This document shows positions 17,415-24,816 of a DNA stretch of 24,838 bases, piece by piece (position 1 is the first letter of the stretch; every line of letters begins with the position of its first letter). This stretch comes from an uncultured Coriobacteriaceae bacterium. GTDB lineage: Bacteria; Actinomycetota; Coriobacteriia; Coriobacteriales; Eggerthellaceae. The notes below the pieces were generated by a model. That model was not told the DNA's origin and did no database searches. It saw nothing but the letters and a program-made list of their open reading frames with translations. The stretch spans positions 1 through 24,838 of the forward strand of contig CACXFZ010000043.1 in assembly GCA_902767025.1 (NCBI GenBank). The letters are read 5' to 3'. A program made the translations under genes and the position numbers.

Positions 17415-18482
17415 CTACATCTGGTCGATTTCCCTCATCAGCGTCTCGACGATCTGGTCCTCCGGCACTTTGTAAAGCGTTTCGCCGCCTTTGAACAGCA
17501 CGCCGCTTCCCTGTCCGCACGCCACCCCGATGTCGGCATCGGACGCCTCGCCCGGACCGTTGACCACGCAACCCATCACCGCAACCTTGATCGGCTTGGC
17601 GACCATGCGCAGCCGCTCGTCCACTTCCTGGGCAAGCGCGATCAGGTCGACCTGGCAGCGCCCGCACGTGGGGCAGCTCACCAGCTCGGGGCTGCGGCGG
17701 CGCAGTCCCAGCGCCTGGAGCAGCGCCCAGCAGGCCCGCACTTCTTCGACGGGATCGTCGGTCAAGCTGATGCGCATCGTGTCGCCGATGCCCTCGTGCA
17801 GCAGGATGCCCAGTCCCGACGACGACTTCACGAGCCCTTGGAACAGCGTGCCCGCCTCGGTCACGCCGATGTGCAGCGGCACCTGCGGGAGCTCGGCGGC
17901 CAACACGCGGTAGGCCTCCACCGTCGTGTTCACGTCCGACGCCTTGGCCGACACGACCACGTCCTGAAACCCACGGCCCTCGAAATACTCCACGTACCCG
18001 CGCGCGCTTTCGGCAAGCTTGTGCGGCAACGTGAGGTCCGTGCGCGCCGAAACGGCGTCGTCGAGCGAGCCGGCGTTCACGCCGATGCGGATGGGGATGC
18101 CCGCCTCGCCCGCAGCGTCTATCACGGCGTCGCAGGCGCCCAGACCCCCGATGTTGCCCGGATTGATGCGCAGCTTCGCCGCTCCGCGCCGTGCCGCTTC
18201 GATGGCGCTGATCGCATCGAAGTGGATGTCGGCCACCACGGGCAGGCTCGATTGCGCGCAGACCGCCTCGAACGCATCCAGGCAATCGCGGCGCGGAATG
18301 GCCATGCGCACGATTTCGCATCCGGCGGCAGCCAGGCGCTCGATCTGCGCGAGGTTGGCCGCCACGTCGTCGGCGGCACAGCACAGCATCGACTGCACGG
18401 CGCAGGGGGCACCGGCCCCCACGGGCACCGCACCGACCATGACGCGGCGCGTGAGCGTGTTCGGTTTTCCAGCAGATTGCAT
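17415..18482 (-). CDS. ispG: 4-hydroxy-3-methylbut-2-enyl-diphosphate synthase (IspG/GcpE)
   Basis: The 355-residue protein matches the short bacterial IspG: a TIM barrel followed by an iron-sulfur domain. It reduces MEcPP to HMBPP, the sixth step of the MEP isoprenoid pathway. The [4Fe-4S] ligands are visible as Cys270 and Cys273 in SCPTCGRC, Cys305 in MGCVVNGPGE and Glu312 of the same motif. LRINPGNIGG (104-113) and ADIHFDA (84-90) are typical barrel segments. One oddity is the N-terminal strand: the usual VQSMTNTDT-like sequence reads VQSMLCCAADD, with two adjacent cysteines replacing conserved polar residues. The ATG at 18482 has AAGGAGGT 5 bases upstream. The gene is cut off from dxr and the site-2 protease by two opposite-strand genes, and so has its own promoter. 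Confidence 0.95.
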   Translation of the reverse strand: MQSAGKPNTLTRRVMVGAVPVGAGAPCAVQSMLCCAADDVAANLAQIERLAAAGCEIVRMAIPRRDCLDAFEAVCAQSSLPVVADIHFDAISAIEAARRGAAKLRINPGNIGGLGACDAVIDAAGEAGIPIRIGVNAGSLDDAVSARTDLTLPHKLAESARGYVEYFEGRGFQDVVVSAKASDVNTTVEAYRVLAAELPQVPLHIGVTEAGTLFQGLVKSSSGLGILLHEGIGDTMRISLTDDPVEEVRACWALLQALGLRRRSPELVSCPTCGRCQVDLIALAQEVDERLRMVAKPIKVAVMGCVVNGPGEASDADIGVACGQGSGVLFKGGETLYKVPEDQIVETLMREIDQM

Positions 18483-18552
18483 AACGGACCTCCTTGCCGT
18501 TCATTGTACCCGCATGGCAGGCCCGGCAGCAGCAAGACGGTACAATAGGCGC
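18483..18552. promoter_or_regulatory. Divergent promoter region between ispG and vsr
   Basis: In 70 bases two TACAAT hexamers point outward. On the - strand, 18503-18508 with a possible TTGCTG -35 about 18 bases upstream serves ispG, giving a leader of about 14 bases with the AAGGAGGT site at 18487-18494. On the + strand, 18541-18546 ends 6 bases before the vsr ATG, so the transcript would start at or next to the ATG, that is, leaderless. Confidence 0.6.
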
Positions 18553-19044
18553 ATGACCCGAGCACAGAACAAGCAGGCCGCCACCCAGGCGAGCACCATC
18601 CCCGCCCCTCCCGCCAGCAGCGACGCCGTACGCAAGAGCATGCAGGGCAACAAACGGGCCGACACCAAGCCCGAGCTGCTGGTGCGCAAGCGCCTGCGCG
18701 CAGCGGGGCTCACCGGCTACCGGCTGCAGTGGAAGGTCCCCGGGCGGCCCGATGTCGCCTGGCCCGGCAAGAAGGTGGCGCTCTTCGTCAACGGGTGCTT
18801 CTGGCACCGGCACAAGAACTGCAAGATGGCCACGATGCCGAAGAGCAACGTGGAGTACTGGACCATCAAGTTCGACCGCAACGTCGAGCGCGACCGCGCG
18901 AACCTGTCCCGCCTGCGCAAGGACGGCTGGCGCGTTCACGTGCTCTGGGAATGCCAGCTGCGCCCCGACAAGGCCGAAAAGACGTTCGCGAAACTGCTGC
19001 CGAAGCTTGCCGACGAGCTGGGCAAAGAACTCAAAGGCGCATGA
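18553..19044 (+). CDS. vsr: Vsr-type very short patch repair endonuclease, no methylase partner
   Basis: The 163-residue protein has a ~28-residue Ala/Pro/Thr-rich N-terminal extension, then the Vsr core: MQGNKRADTKPELLVRK (30-46), GRPDVAW with catalytic Asp67, FVNGCFWHRHKNC (78-90) with the active-site histidines and a zinc-ligand cysteine, and LWECQL (131-136) with another zinc cysteine. Vsr nicks DNA 5' of the T in T:G mismatches that arise from deamination of 5-methylcytosine. It is normally encoded beside the cytosine methylase, such as dcm; none is present within the window. The frame is open far upstream, but that is ispG antisense; the ATG at 18553 fits a -10 box 7 bases earlier (leaderless). 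It overlaps the neighbouring GNAT frame at ATGA and is inserted against the direction of the surrounding operon. Confidence 0.92.
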   Translation: MTRAQNKQAATQASTIPAPPASSDAVRKSMQGNKRADTKPELLVRKRLRAAGLTGYRLQWKVPGRPDVAWPGKKVALFVNGCFWHRHKNCKMATMPKSNVEYWTIKFDRNVERDRANLSRLRKDGWRVHVLWECQLRPDKAEKTFAKLLPKLADELGKELKGA

Positions 19045-19067
19045 CCCTGCAACCGAAGAAGGCTCCC

Positions 19068-19571
19068 ATGTCCCCTACCATCCGCCACGCACAAGAAACC
19101 GACCTCGACGACATCTTCCGCATCTACGCCTGCGCACGGCAGACCATGATCGACAACGGCAACCCCACCCAATGGGGCGACTTCTGGCCGCCCGAGGACA
19201 TGGTTTTAGACGACGTCGCGCAACAGCTGAACTACGTCGTGGAAGACGAAACCGGCGTCCATGGCGTGTTCGCGTTCATCGTCGGCGACGACCCCACTTA
19301 CGAGCTGATCGAGGACGGCGCATGGCCCAACGACGAGCCCTACGGCACGATTCACCGCATCGCCAGCGACGGGCAGATGCGGGGCGTCTTCGCCTGCGCA
19401 GTGGAGTTCTGCAAGCAGCGCTGCGACAACCTGCGCATCGACACCCACGCGGACAACACGATCATGCAGCACGTGATCGACCAGGCGGGGTTCGAGCGCT
19501 GCGGCATCATCTACCACACCGACGGCACACCGCGCATCGCCTACGCGTACACGCGTCCCGACCTCGCCTAG
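19068..19571 (+). CDS. GNAT-family N-acetyltransferase, substrate unknown
   Basis: The 167-residue protein starts MSPTIRHAQETDLDDIFRIYACAR, typical of the first strand and helix of GNAT enzymes, and ends with LRIDTHADNTIMQHVIDQAGFERCGIIY, the usual motif B and final strands. These enzymes transfer acetyl groups from acetyl-CoA to amines. The acetyl-CoA loop is expected near SDGQMRGVFA (100-109), which differs from the usual R/QxxGxG/A form in that only one glycine is present after Arg105; activity should not be taken for granted. I choose 19068 because AAGAAGG lies 5 bases upstream; an in-frame ATG at 19041 overlaps the vsr stop (ATGA) but has its AAAGG only 3 bases away. The stop directly abuts the site-2 protease stop on the other strand, with no base between. 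Confidence 0.82.
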   Translation: MSPTIRHAQETDLDDIFRIYACARQTMIDNGNPTQWGDFWPPEDMVLDDVAQQLNYVVEDETGVHGVFAFIVGDDPTYELIEDGAWPNDEPYGTIHRIASDGQMRGVFACAVEFCKQRCDNLRIDTHADNTIMQHVIDQAGFERCGIIYHTDGTPRIAYAYTRPDLA

Positions 19572-20780
19572 CTACCAGTTGCCGAGCACGAAGCGCTGGA
19601 CGTCCTGGTTCAGCATGAACAGGAAGAAGAGCATGAACAGCGTCACGCCCGCCATGCTCAGGCCGTTGAGCACGCGCGGGCTGATGTTGCGGCGCCTGAT
19701 CTTCTGGTAGATCTCGACCAGGAAGCGCCCACCGTCGAGCGGCGGGATGGGCAGCATGTTCATAAGCCCCAGCGACACCGAAAGCATCGCCGAAAACATC
19801 GTGAACGACAAAAGCCCCTGTTCGGCTGCCGTTTTCGAGAGAACCGCGATGCCGACGATGCTGGTGGAGTCGGACACGGTTTGCGCCGCCGTCTGCGGGT
19901 TGAACAGCCCCACGATGGCCACGAACACCATGCCGATGTAGTTGAACCCCACGGCAAGCGCGCGCAGGGGGCTGATCGTGTAATGCTGCACGTTTCCCGC
20001 CTCGTCGGCAATGTCCACGCCCACTATCGAGTAGACCACGACGAACACCAGGATCGCGAACAGCACGTTGACGCCCGGGCCCGCGATCAGGATCAGGCTG
20101 CGCTTCCAAAACGGCAGGCTGCGGTAGGTTTGGCTGCGTTCGCGCTCGTAGAAAGCCTGCGCGTCGATCACCGGGCGCGGATCGCCCTCTTCCCGCGCAA
20201 CCTGGGACAGGTCGCCGAACACTTCCGCCTGGGTCAAGGCCGCCGCAGGGATCTGCGCGCGGCACGCATCCTGCCCGTCGGCAGCCGCCTGCTGCCTGGT
20301 CTGCTCTTGCGCACTCTGGCGCAGCTTGCGCGCCTTGCGGCTCGGCTTCGTTTCCACAAAGGCGGGAGTGCGGTAGGTGTTGTAGGCATCGTCCTTGCGC
20401 GGACCGATGATGCTGCCCCATTCCACCAGCTCTTCCAGGGCCTCGTAGGCCTCTTCGGTGTCGATTCCCAGATCCTGCGCGACGTCTTCCATGTTGCAGG
20501 TTCCGCGGCGGTAGACGCTTTCCAGCGCACCGGCCAGATGAGGGCTTTCCTCGCCCGGCTCCATGCCGCACACGCGCGCATAGCCACCCAGCGGGATGGC
20601 CGTGACGCCAAAGCGCGTTTCGCCGCGTTTGAAGCCGATGCTCGGGCCCGGCAGTCCCACCATGAACTCGCTGACGCGCACGCCGAACGCCCGCGCCATC
20701 AGGAAGTGGCCGCCTTCGTGAATCACCACCAGTATGCCCAGCACGATGCCGGCATACAGGATCATCAACACTACATCCAT
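19572..20780 (-). CDS. Site-2 protease (M50/RseP family), no PDZ domain, winged-helix-like insert
   Basis: The 402-residue membrane protein has the zinc motif HEGGH (21-25) in its first membrane segment, FGVRVSEFMVGLPGP and IPLGGYARVCGMEPGE (62-77), LIAGPGVNVLFAI (231-243) in the second, and NMLPIPPLDGGR (341-352) with the third zinc ligand. These are the hallmarks of intramembrane RseP-type proteases, which cleave anti-sigma factors or signal peptides. Two things differ. The PDZ domain that normally follows the second segment is absent: only about 16 residues (255-270) separate it from the next segment. And residues about 78-205, in the loop expected to be cytoplasmic, are an insert whose first half (ALESVYRRG, NMEDVAQDLG, EEAYEALEELVEWGSI, then a basic wing) reads like a winged helix. 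AAAGGAC precedes the ATG. It lies 63 bases after dxr. Confidence 0.9.
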   Translation of the reverse strand: MDVVLMILYAGIVLGILVVIHEGGHFLMARAFGVRVSEFMVGLPGPSIGFKRGETRFGVTAIPLGGYARVCGMEPGEESPHLAGALESVYRRGTCNMEDVAQDLGIDTEEAYEALEELVEWGSIIGPRKDDAYNTYRTPAFVETKPSRKARKLRQSAQEQTRQQAAADGQDACRAQIPAAALTQAEVFGDLSQVAREEGDPRPVIDAQAFYERERSQTYRSLPFWKRSLILIAGPGVNVLFAILVFVVVYSIVGVDIADEAGNVQHYTISPLRALAVGFNYIGMVFVAIVGLFNPQTAAQTVSDSTSIVGIAVLSKTAAEQGLLSFTMFSAMLSVSLGLMNMLPIPPLDGGRFLVEIYQKIRRRNISPRVLNGLSMAGVTLFMLFFLFMLNQDVQRFVLGNW

Positions 20781-20843
20781 GCTTGTCCTTTATTCGTGTC
20801 GAAGCGGCCCCGAAGCGCTGCTCGCGCAGGCCCGGCCCGCTTG

Positions 20844-22055
20844 CTAATTCAGGTTTGCACAGTATTCTGACGCCCGTGCGCGCGCCCAGGCATCCACAGC
20901 GCCCAGCTGTTCCACACTTGTAACCGCTTCTACATCGCAGGCGTCCATCACGGCCTCGACGGTGTCGGCGATAGCCAGGTACCCGATGCGGTCGGCCAGA
21001 AACGCCGCCACGGCAACCTCGTTGGCCGCATTCATCGCGCAGGGCAGCGTGCCTCCGCGCTCCCCCGCCGCGCGCGCGAGCGCCAAGCACCGAAACGTCG
21101 TGGTGTCCGGCGGGAAGAAGTCGAGCGAGCCCATCTGGCAGAAGTCGAGCGGCTGGACCGGCGCGCTCCAGCGGTCGGGGTAGCTCAGTGCGTACTGGAT
21201 GGGGATGCGCATGTCGGTGGTGCCCAGGTGGGCTTTGACGCTGCCGTCCACGAACTCTACCATCGAATGGATGGCGCTTTGCGGGTGGACGACCACGCTG
21301 ATCTTGTCGTAGGGCAAGGCGAACAGGTGATGCGCCTCGATGACCTCCAGGCCCTTGTTCATCAGCGTCGCCGAGTCGATCGTGATCTTCGGGCCCATGT
21401 TCCAGGTGGGATGTGCCAGGGCCTGCGCGGCAGTGACCGTTTGCAGCTGCTCGCGCGTGCGCCCGCGAAATGGGCCGCCCGAAGCCGTCACCCACAGCCG
21501 CGTCACCTGGTCGAGCCCTTCGCCTGCCAGGCATTGGAAGATCGCGCCGTGCTCAGAATCTATGGGCAGCAGTTGCCCGCCGGCCGGCATGCCCGAACCG
21601 GTGTCCACCAGCGACGTGAGCAGCTCTCCGCCCACCACCAGCGATTCCTTGTTCGCCAGCGCGAGCACCTTGCCCGCCCGCAGCGTTTCGTAGCTTGCGC
21701 GCAACCCGGCGGCTCCCACGAGCGCGTTCACGACCAGGTCAACCTCGGGCAAGCGCACCAGGGCCTCGATGGCATCGGCACCCACGCCCAGGTCCATCCC
21801 CGCGGGGACCAACCCGTCCTGCCGCACCTGCCGGGCCGCCTGCTCGTCGGCAAGCGCGCAAGCCTTCACCCCGAATTGGCGGGCCTGCTCGCACAGGCGC
21901 TGCGCGCGCGACCCCGCCGACAGGGCGACCACCGACAAGGTGTCGGGATGCTGCGCCGCCACGTCGAGGGTCTGCTCGCCGATCGAACCGGTCGAGCCCA
22001 GCACGGCAATGCGCTTGACGGGCCTGCTGTGCATGTCGGCACGCATGCCATCCAT
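20844..22055 (-). CDS. dxr: 1-deoxy-D-xylulose-5-phosphate reductoisomerase
   Basis: From the ATG at 22055 the protein has 403 residues. KRIAVLGSTGSIGEQTLDV (14-32) is the NADPH-binding Rossmann motif. LANKESLVVGG, PIDSEHGAIFQ, TASGGPFRGRT and HPTWNMGPKITIDSATLMNKG are the metal- and substrate-binding motifs in the standard order. The enzyme converts DXP to MEP with NADPH, the committed step of the MEP isoprenoid pathway. The start overlaps the cdsA stop (TAATG), implying coupled translation; ATGs at 22046 and 22034 are alternatives, and none has a strong ribosome binding site. Sitting after uppS and cdsA, it belongs to the lipid and isoprenoid precursor cluster. Confidence 0.95.
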   Translation of the reverse strand: MDGMRADMHSRPVKRIAVLGSTGSIGEQTLDVAAQHPDTLSVVALSAGSRAQRLCEQARQFGVKACALADEQAARQVRQDGLVPAGMDLGVGADAIEALVRLPEVDLVVNALVGAAGLRASYETLRAGKVLALANKESLVVGGELLTSLVDTGSGMPAGGQLLPIDSEHGAIFQCLAGEGLDQVTRLWVTASGGPFRGRTREQLQTVTAAQALAHPTWNMGPKITIDSATLMNKGLEVIEAHHLFALPYDKISVVVHPQSAIHSMVEFVDGSVKAHLGTTDMRIPIQYALSYPDRWSAPVQPLDFCQMGSLDFFPPDTTTFRCLALARAAGERGGTLPCAMNAANEVAVAAFLADRIGYLAIADTVEAVMDACDVEAVTSVEQLGAVDAWARARASEYCANLN

Positions 22056-22882
22056 TACGGCAAGCACCCGCCCAACATCAGCAGCAGCAGGGCGACGACC
22101 GAGCCGAAGAACAGCGAATCGCAGCGGTCCATCAGGCCGCCGTGCCCAGGCAGCAGCGTGCCGGAATCCTTCACGCCCACGTTGCGCTTGATGCGGCTTT
22201 CGGCGAGGTCTCCCACCACGCCGGCGGCACCGCAGATCACGCCGAAGGCGATCGCCTGCACGATGTTCATCTGCACGCCCGGCAGCCAGCTCATGCCGTA
22301 CCACACGATGGCCGAGCCGATCAAACCGGCGATGAAGCCCTCCCAGCTCTTCTTCGGGCTGGTGTAGGGCGCCAGCTTGTGCTTGCCGATCTTGCTGCCC
22401 ACCAGGTAGGCGAAGATGTCGTTGACCCAGATGCTCACGAACAGCAGCAGCACCAGCACCCCGCCCCAGGGATGGGGCAGCGCGGCGCGCAGCAGCACCA
22501 GGCTGGACAGCATCATGCCCGTGTAGCCGGCGCCGAAGAAGCTCAGGGATATGTCTTGCACGCGGGCGCGCATGAAATAGACGTACCAGACGATCAGCAG
22601 CATCAGGTACAGCACTGTCACCGCCGCCACGCCCTGAAGCCCCCACAGGTGCATCGCAAGGGGGTACAGTGCCGAGGCCACGATGCCCACGGCCATGTTG
22701 GTGACCTTCTGGTCCTTGTGCATCATCGCGAAGAACTCGTAGGCGCAAATGGCCGAGACGGCGCACAGGTAGGCGACGAAGAGCCACTCGTTGACGAGCA
22801 CGCACACGATGGTGATGGCAACGTAGACGAACCCCGAGCCCAGCCGGTCCAGGAACTTCGGGAGCCGCTTTCCTTCAGCCAT
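22055..22882 (-). CDS. cdsA: Phosphatidate cytidylyltransferase (CDP-diacylglycerol synthase)
   Basis: The 275-residue protein is polytopic, with about eight hydrophobic segments between residues 15 and 272. Its C-terminal part carries the CDS signature, SRIKRNVGVKDSGTLLPGHG followed by GLMDRCDS, with the conserved Lys-Asp and His-Gly-Gly...Asp-Arg-x-Asp residues that bind metal and CTP. TSPKKSWEGFIAGLIGS is the other conserved block. The enzyme makes CDP-diacylglycerol from phosphatidic acid and CTP at the membrane, the entry to phospholipid synthesis. The ATG directly abuts the uppS stop (TAG-ATG), and the stop overlaps the dxr start, so it lies in the middle of a tightly packed unit. Confidence 0.95.
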   Translation of the reverse strand: MAEGKRLPKFLDRLGSGFVYVAITIVCVLVNEWLFVAYLCAVSAICAYEFFAMMHKDQKVTNMAVGIVASALYPLAMHLWGLQGVAAVTVLYLMLLIVWYVYFMRARVQDISLSFFGAGYTGMMLSSLVLLRAALPHPWGGVLVLLLFVSIWVNDIFAYLVGSKIGKHKLAPYTSPKKSWEGFIAGLIGSAIVWYGMSWLPGVQMNIVQAIAFGVICGAAGVVGDLAESRIKRNVGVKDSGTLLPGHGGLMDRCDSLFFGSVVALLLLMLGGCLP

Positions 22883-23650
22883 CTACTTGACACCCCCGAA
22901 GCGCCGCGAGCGGTTCTGGAACGCGAGCACTGCGCGCAGGAATTCGTAGCGGTCGAAGTCGGGCCAGAGCACGTCGGTGACGAACAACTCGCTGTAGGCG
23001 ATCTGCCACAACAGGAAGTTCGAGATGCGCAACTCGCCGCTCGTGCGGATGAGCAGGTCGGGGTCGGGCAGGCTTGAGGTGTACAGCGCGCGGGCGAATG
23101 CCTCTTCGGTCACTTCGAACGACGGGTCGTCGCGCCCTGCCTGCACCATCTGCTCTACGGCATGCAGCAGCTCCTGCCTGCCACCGTAGTTGACGGCGAC
23201 CACCAGCGTCATGCCCGGGTTGTCCTTCGTTTGCTCCCAGGCGCGTGCGAACGCCTCGCGCGTGTCGACGGGCAGACGTGTCTGGTCGCCGATGGTCATC
23301 ACGCGCACGCCTTCTTCGTCGAGCTCGTCGACTTCGGCCAGCATCGTCTTTGCGAACAGGTTCATCAGGCCTTCCACTTCGGCGTCGGGCCGCTTCCAGT
23401 TCTCGGTCGAAAACGAGTAGATGGTCAGGTAGCGCACGCCGATGTCACGTGCCGCGCGGATGGTCTCGCGCACGGCCTCGATGCCCGCCTTGTGTCCGTT
23501 GAGCCTGTTCAGCGCCCGCTTCTTCGCCCAGCGGCCATTGCCGTCCATGATCACGGCGACGTGCTGGGGCACCCGCTGCTCGTCCAAGGAAAGCACATCG
23601 AGCCCGGCGGGCGGACAAGGGAATATGTCGGCAAGCGGTTTGGCGAACAT
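22883..23650 (-). CDS. uppS: Undecaprenyl diphosphate synthase (cis-prenyltransferase)
   Basis: From the ATG at 23650 the protein has 255 residues, the usual UppS length. HVAVIMDGNGRWAKKR (30-45) carries the catalytic Asp36 and the diphosphate-binding loop; GHKAG, YLTIYSFSTENWKRP and LIRTSGELRISNFLLWQ are the remaining conserved blocks. The enzyme adds eight isopentenyl units to farnesyl diphosphate to give the lipid carrier for peptidoglycan, using products of the MEP genes next door. The frame is open to a GTG at 23719, but the sequence before 23650 does not look like the family. No strong ribosome binding site is seen (AGAGGG is rather far). The 105-base gap to frr contains a small hairpin (23688-23703, ggcgaa/ttcgcc). 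Confidence 0.95.
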   Translation of the reverse strand: MFAKPLADIFPCPPAGLDVLSLDEQRVPQHVAVIMDGNGRWAKKRALNRLNGHKAGIEAVRETIRAARDIGVRYLTIYSFSTENWKRPDAEVEGLMNLFAKTMLAEVDELDEEGVRVMTIGDQTRLPVDTREAFARAWEQTKDNPGMTLVVAVNYGGRQELLHAVEQMVQAGRDDPSFEVTEEAFARALYTSSLPDPDLLIRTSGELRISNFLLWQIAYSELFVTDVLWPDFDRYEFLRAVLAFQNRSRRFGGVK

Positions 23651-23755
23651 GAATACTGCCCCGGGCCCTCTCAGATGACCGCGCTGCGGCGAAATCCTTC
23701 GCCCGTCATGCGCGGGCACCTGTCTGCAGAACCGTGCAGGGTGCGGCGCGCGGGC

Positions 23756-24313
23756 CTAGATCTCCATAACCTCCTGCTCTTTCTTCTTGAGCAGTTCTTC
23801 GATCTTTTCGATATAGGTATCGGTGAGCTTCTGGATGTCGCCTTCGGCTCGACGCTGGTCGTCTTCGGGAAGGCTGTCTTCCTTCGCTGCCTTGGCGATG
23901 TCGTTGTTCGCATCGCGGCGGGTGTTGCGCACCGACACGCGCGCCTCTTCCGCATAGGCCTTGCACTGCTTGACCAGTTCCTTGCGGCGCTCCTCGGTGA
24001 GCTGCGGGAAGGGCAGGCGGATGCATTGTCCGTCGTTGGAAGGGGACACGCCCAGATCGGATGCCTGAATCGCCTTTTCGATCAGGGTCAGGGTCGACTT
24101 GTCCCACGGCTCGATGACGAGCAGATGGGCGTCGGGCGTCTTGATGCCGGCCATCTGGTTGATGGGCGTGGGCTGGCCATAGTAGTCCACGCGAATGCGG
24201 TCGAGTACCATCGCGTTCGCACGACCGGTGCGCACGCTTGCGAACGACTCGCCCAGTGCTGCCAGTGCCTTTTCCATACGCTCTTCGGCGTTCAACAGGA
24301 TATCTTCCACCAT
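23756..24313 (-). CDS. frr: Ribosome recycling factor
   Basis: The 185-residue product of the ATG at 24313 has the length and sequence of RRF, which with EF-G splits post-termination ribosomes. SFASVRTGRANAMVLDRIRVDYYG carries the conserved RTGRA(N/S) core (about residues 29-34), and VSVRNTRRDANNDIAK and KLTDTYIEKIEELLKKKEQEVMEI form the long C-terminal helices of domain I. The start has GAAGGG about 9 bases upstream; the in-frame ATG at 24322 is too close to that site. In most bacteria tsf and pyrH precede frr; here about 500 bases of repeat-rich non-coding DNA precede it, so frr probably starts the transcription unit. A weak -10 (TACGAT, 24347-24352 on the - strand) is possible. Confidence 0.96.
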   Translation of the reverse strand: MVEDILLNAEERMEKALAALGESFASVRTGRANAMVLDRIRVDYYGQPTPINQMAGIKTPDAHLLVIEPWDKSTLTLIEKAIQASDLGVSPSNDGQCIRLPFPQLTEERRKELVKQCKAYAEEARVSVRNTRRDANNDIAKAAKEDSLPEDDQRRAEGDIQKLTDTYIEKIEELLKKKEQEVMEI

Positions 24314-24410
24314 GACGACCATCCCTTCCTCGATGCGTGTAGGGTAATCGTAGCGCATTTCCGCCCCCTGAGGTAGTGCCTAGAAAAAGGTACTTCCCCA
24401 AACCCCGCAC

Positions 24411-24472
24411 CCACAGGTTCCGCCAGGCCGCGCGGCGAGCGGAGCGTTGCCGCGAGCCAGGTCCGGAGAACC
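24411..24472 (+). repeat. REP-like repeat, copy A
   Basis: The unit begins ccacaggttccgccaggc, has a stem-loop (cgcggc 24431-24436 with gccgcg 24449-24454) and ends caggtccggagaacc. GGTTC near the start and GAACC at the end make the unit itself an inverted repeat. Confidence 0.7.
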
Positions 24473-24487
24473 AGCGGCCCCACCCCA

Positions 24488-24536
24488 CCCGCTGGTTCCG
24501 CCAGGCAAGCGCGGCCAGCGAAGCGAAGCCGCGCCC
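24488..24536 (+). repeat. REP-like repeat, copy B
   Basis: Begins cccgctggttccgccaggc; 7-bp stem gcgcggc (24509-24515) with gccgcgc (24528-24534), 12-base loop. It lacks the tail caggtccggagaacc found in copies A and C. Confidence 0.7.
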
Positions 24537-24568
24537 CGCTGGTTGAAGGGGGCTGCAGCAGCGGCCAA

Positions 24569-24634
24569 CCCGCCAGGTGCCGCCAGGCAGGCGCGGCCAG
24601 CGTAAGCGAAGCCGCGCGCAGGTCCGGAGAACCC
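24569..24634 (+). repeat. REP-like repeat, copy C
   Basis: Begins cccgccaggtgccgccaggc; 7-bp stem gcgcggc (24591-24597) with gccgcgc (24611-24617), 13-base loop; ends caggtccggagaaccc like copy A. Confidence 0.7.
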
Positions 24635-24654
24635 AAAACAAGAATCCGAGCCCG

Positions 24655-24771
24655 TTCTGCCACGAAATCGCACGTTGTGCACGTCATTGGAACGTGATCA
24701 CCATAAAATCGCGCGTCGTGAACGCCCCGGGAAGCCGGGAAGCGTGCACAACGTGCATTTTCGTGGCAGAA
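24655..24771. repeat. 117-bp element with 29-bp inverted ends and an internal third copy
   Basis: The left arm 24655-24683 (starting TTCTGCCACGAAA) and the right arm 24743-24771 are reverse complements at 27 of 29 positions. A third, degenerate copy of the inner 23 bases lies at 24702-24724 in the same orientation as the left arm (about 18 of 23 matches). Unit centres are at 24672, 24713 and 24754, that is, exactly 41 bases apart. No coding potential is seen. It could be a small non-autonomous mobile element (MITE) or a multi-site protein-binding region. Confidence 0.65.
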
Positions 24772-24816
24772 AACCCCGAGGGGCGCGTTCCACGATAACC
24801 AGCGTTCAGCAAACCC

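Noticed and set aside
24361..24650. Structured RNA or tRNA gene in the repeat region
   Set aside because: The stem-loops belong to repeated REP-like units; no cloverleaf or TTC-containing T-arm with matching acceptor ends could be formed.
24292..24687. Possible protein upstream of frr on the - strand
   Set aside because: The translation consists of repeated Arg/Pro/Gly/Ala peptides that follow the REP-like DNA repeats in more than one frame, and there is no ribosome binding site.
24655..24771. Short CRISPR array (three 23-bp units with 18-bp gaps)
   Set aside because: The third unit is inverted and the second is degenerate; CRISPR repeats are direct and nearly identical, and no cas gene is present.
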